Of a stretch of 64,000 nt of DNA, positions 63,721 through 64,000 are shown one piece after another. The stretch is from Streptomyces peucetius (GTDB taxonomy: Bacteria; Actinomycetota; Actinomycetes; Streptomycetales; Streptomycetaceae): assembly GCF_025854275.1 (NCBI RefSeq), contig NZ_CP107567.1:682001-746000 (forward strand), in the 5' to 3' direction. The notes beneath the pieces were generated by a model that did not search any database, was not told where the DNA came from, and was given only the letters and a program-made list of their open reading frames with translations. Position numbers and translations under genes: made by a program. Positions within the stretch are counted from its first letter, which is position 1, and the number at the start of each line of letters is the position of its first letter.

Positions 63721-64000
63721 ATGGAAGCCCTTGAGACACGGACGCCCGAGCAGTTCGTCAGCGACTTCTTCACCTCCTTCACCAATGCGGTCGTACGGGC
63801 CGAGGAGGACCCTGCCGCACTGATGAGCAGGTACTACACTCGGGACGTCGTGCAGGTCGCCGACGGCGTTCGGCTCGACTGGGACCGGCTTCTCGCCCAT
63901 CTCCGCCCGGTCCGGCGTAATCTGACGGAGTATCGGTTCGAGGTGCACGAGGCGCTCGCGGACGGCGACCGCATCGCCGCCCGGTTCACCATCCACGCCG
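63721..64000 (+). CDS. SnoaL/NTF2-like protein, N-terminal part
   Basis: Runs out of the window; 93 residues are visible from ATG 63721, with GAGGGG a few bases upstream. The sequence opens MEALETRTPEQFVSDFFTSF and continues with SRYYTRDVVQVADGVRLDWD and AHLRPVRRNLTEYRFEVHEA, the pattern of a SnoaL-like/nuclear transport factor 2 fold (small alpha+beta barrel). Such proteins bind hydrophobic ligands or act as cyclases or isomerases. Repeated dyads upstream suggest repression by a regulator outside the window. Confidence 0.75.
   Translation, partial: MEALETRTPEQFVSDFFTSFTNAVVRAEEDPAALMSRYYTRDVVQVADGVRLDWDRLLAHLRPVRRNLTEYRFEVHEALADGDRIAARFTIHA

Overview
The window is high-GC actinobacterial DNA and almost certainly comes from a Streptomyces chromosome. 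The reasons are very high third-position GC, frequent GTG starts, short start/stop overlaps inside operons, actinobacterial families (mycothiol-type enzymes, CsoR copper control, a fused MnhA/B antiporter subunit) and a SpoIIE-type multidomain phosphatase.

Layout. 1-3.6 kb: end of a CUT1 sugar ABC transporter operon with a GH1 beta-glucosidase. 3.8-12.2 kb: mixed genes (MFS exporter, YbdK-type carboxylate-amine ligase, B12/radical-SAM HpnR-like methylase, MFS, DUF488, Dps, a secreted copper-linked protein under a CsoR-type box). 12.4-16.5 kb: a SpoIIE-type phosphatase gene broken by about six frameshifts, followed by an IS110-family element with a candidate bridge RNA. 16.5-29.3 kb: a salt and osmotic block, with betT-betA divergent from betB, a mnhACDEFG antiporter operon and a potassium-channel protein. 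29.6-33.4 kb: EamA exporter/LysR pair, a topoisomerase IB remnant, ChaB-like protein and glutathionyl-hydroquinone-reductase-like protein. 33.5-38.5 kb: a copper block (copZ-like chaperone, a second HMA protein lacking one cysteine, copA, csoR, BlaI/CopY-type regulator plus M56 protease), with 17-bp palindromes of the type ATACCCCnnnGGGGTAT before most units. 38.6-42.2 kb: acetyltransferase, methyltransferase, LuxR-type regulator, Fur-family regulator and a small secreted protein with four DGEWPAP repeats.

42.6-63.2 kb is, I infer, a biosynthetic gene cluster without NRPS or PKS genes, nearly all on the minus strand. It holds an MshA-like glycosyltransferase, a MetRS paralogue with altered signature motifs, SDR, PrpF-family protein, AsnB-type amidotransferase, PIG-L/LmbE-type deacetylase (plus strand), and an MDMPI/DinB (LmbV-type) protein. 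Next comes a full methyl-cycle cassette: SAH hydrolase, MetF, PfkB kinase and MetK. Then come an AcpS-ACP fusion, a class II aaRS-like amino acid:carrier protein ligase, an AurF-like di-iron oxygenase, two methyltransferases, a MaoC-like protein, a cystathionine-gamma-synthase-type PLP enzyme and an MFS exporter. The first genes resemble the mycothiol pathway (MshA, MshB and an aaRS-like ligase in place of MshC) and the sulfur-handling enzymes of lincomycin biosynthesis. The later genes would load an amino acid on a carrier protein, oxidise it and methylate it. The MFS exporter gene has two CsoR-type boxes upstream, which may tie export to copper. I do not recognise the product.

At the right edge a SnoaL-like gene on the plus strand runs out of the window.
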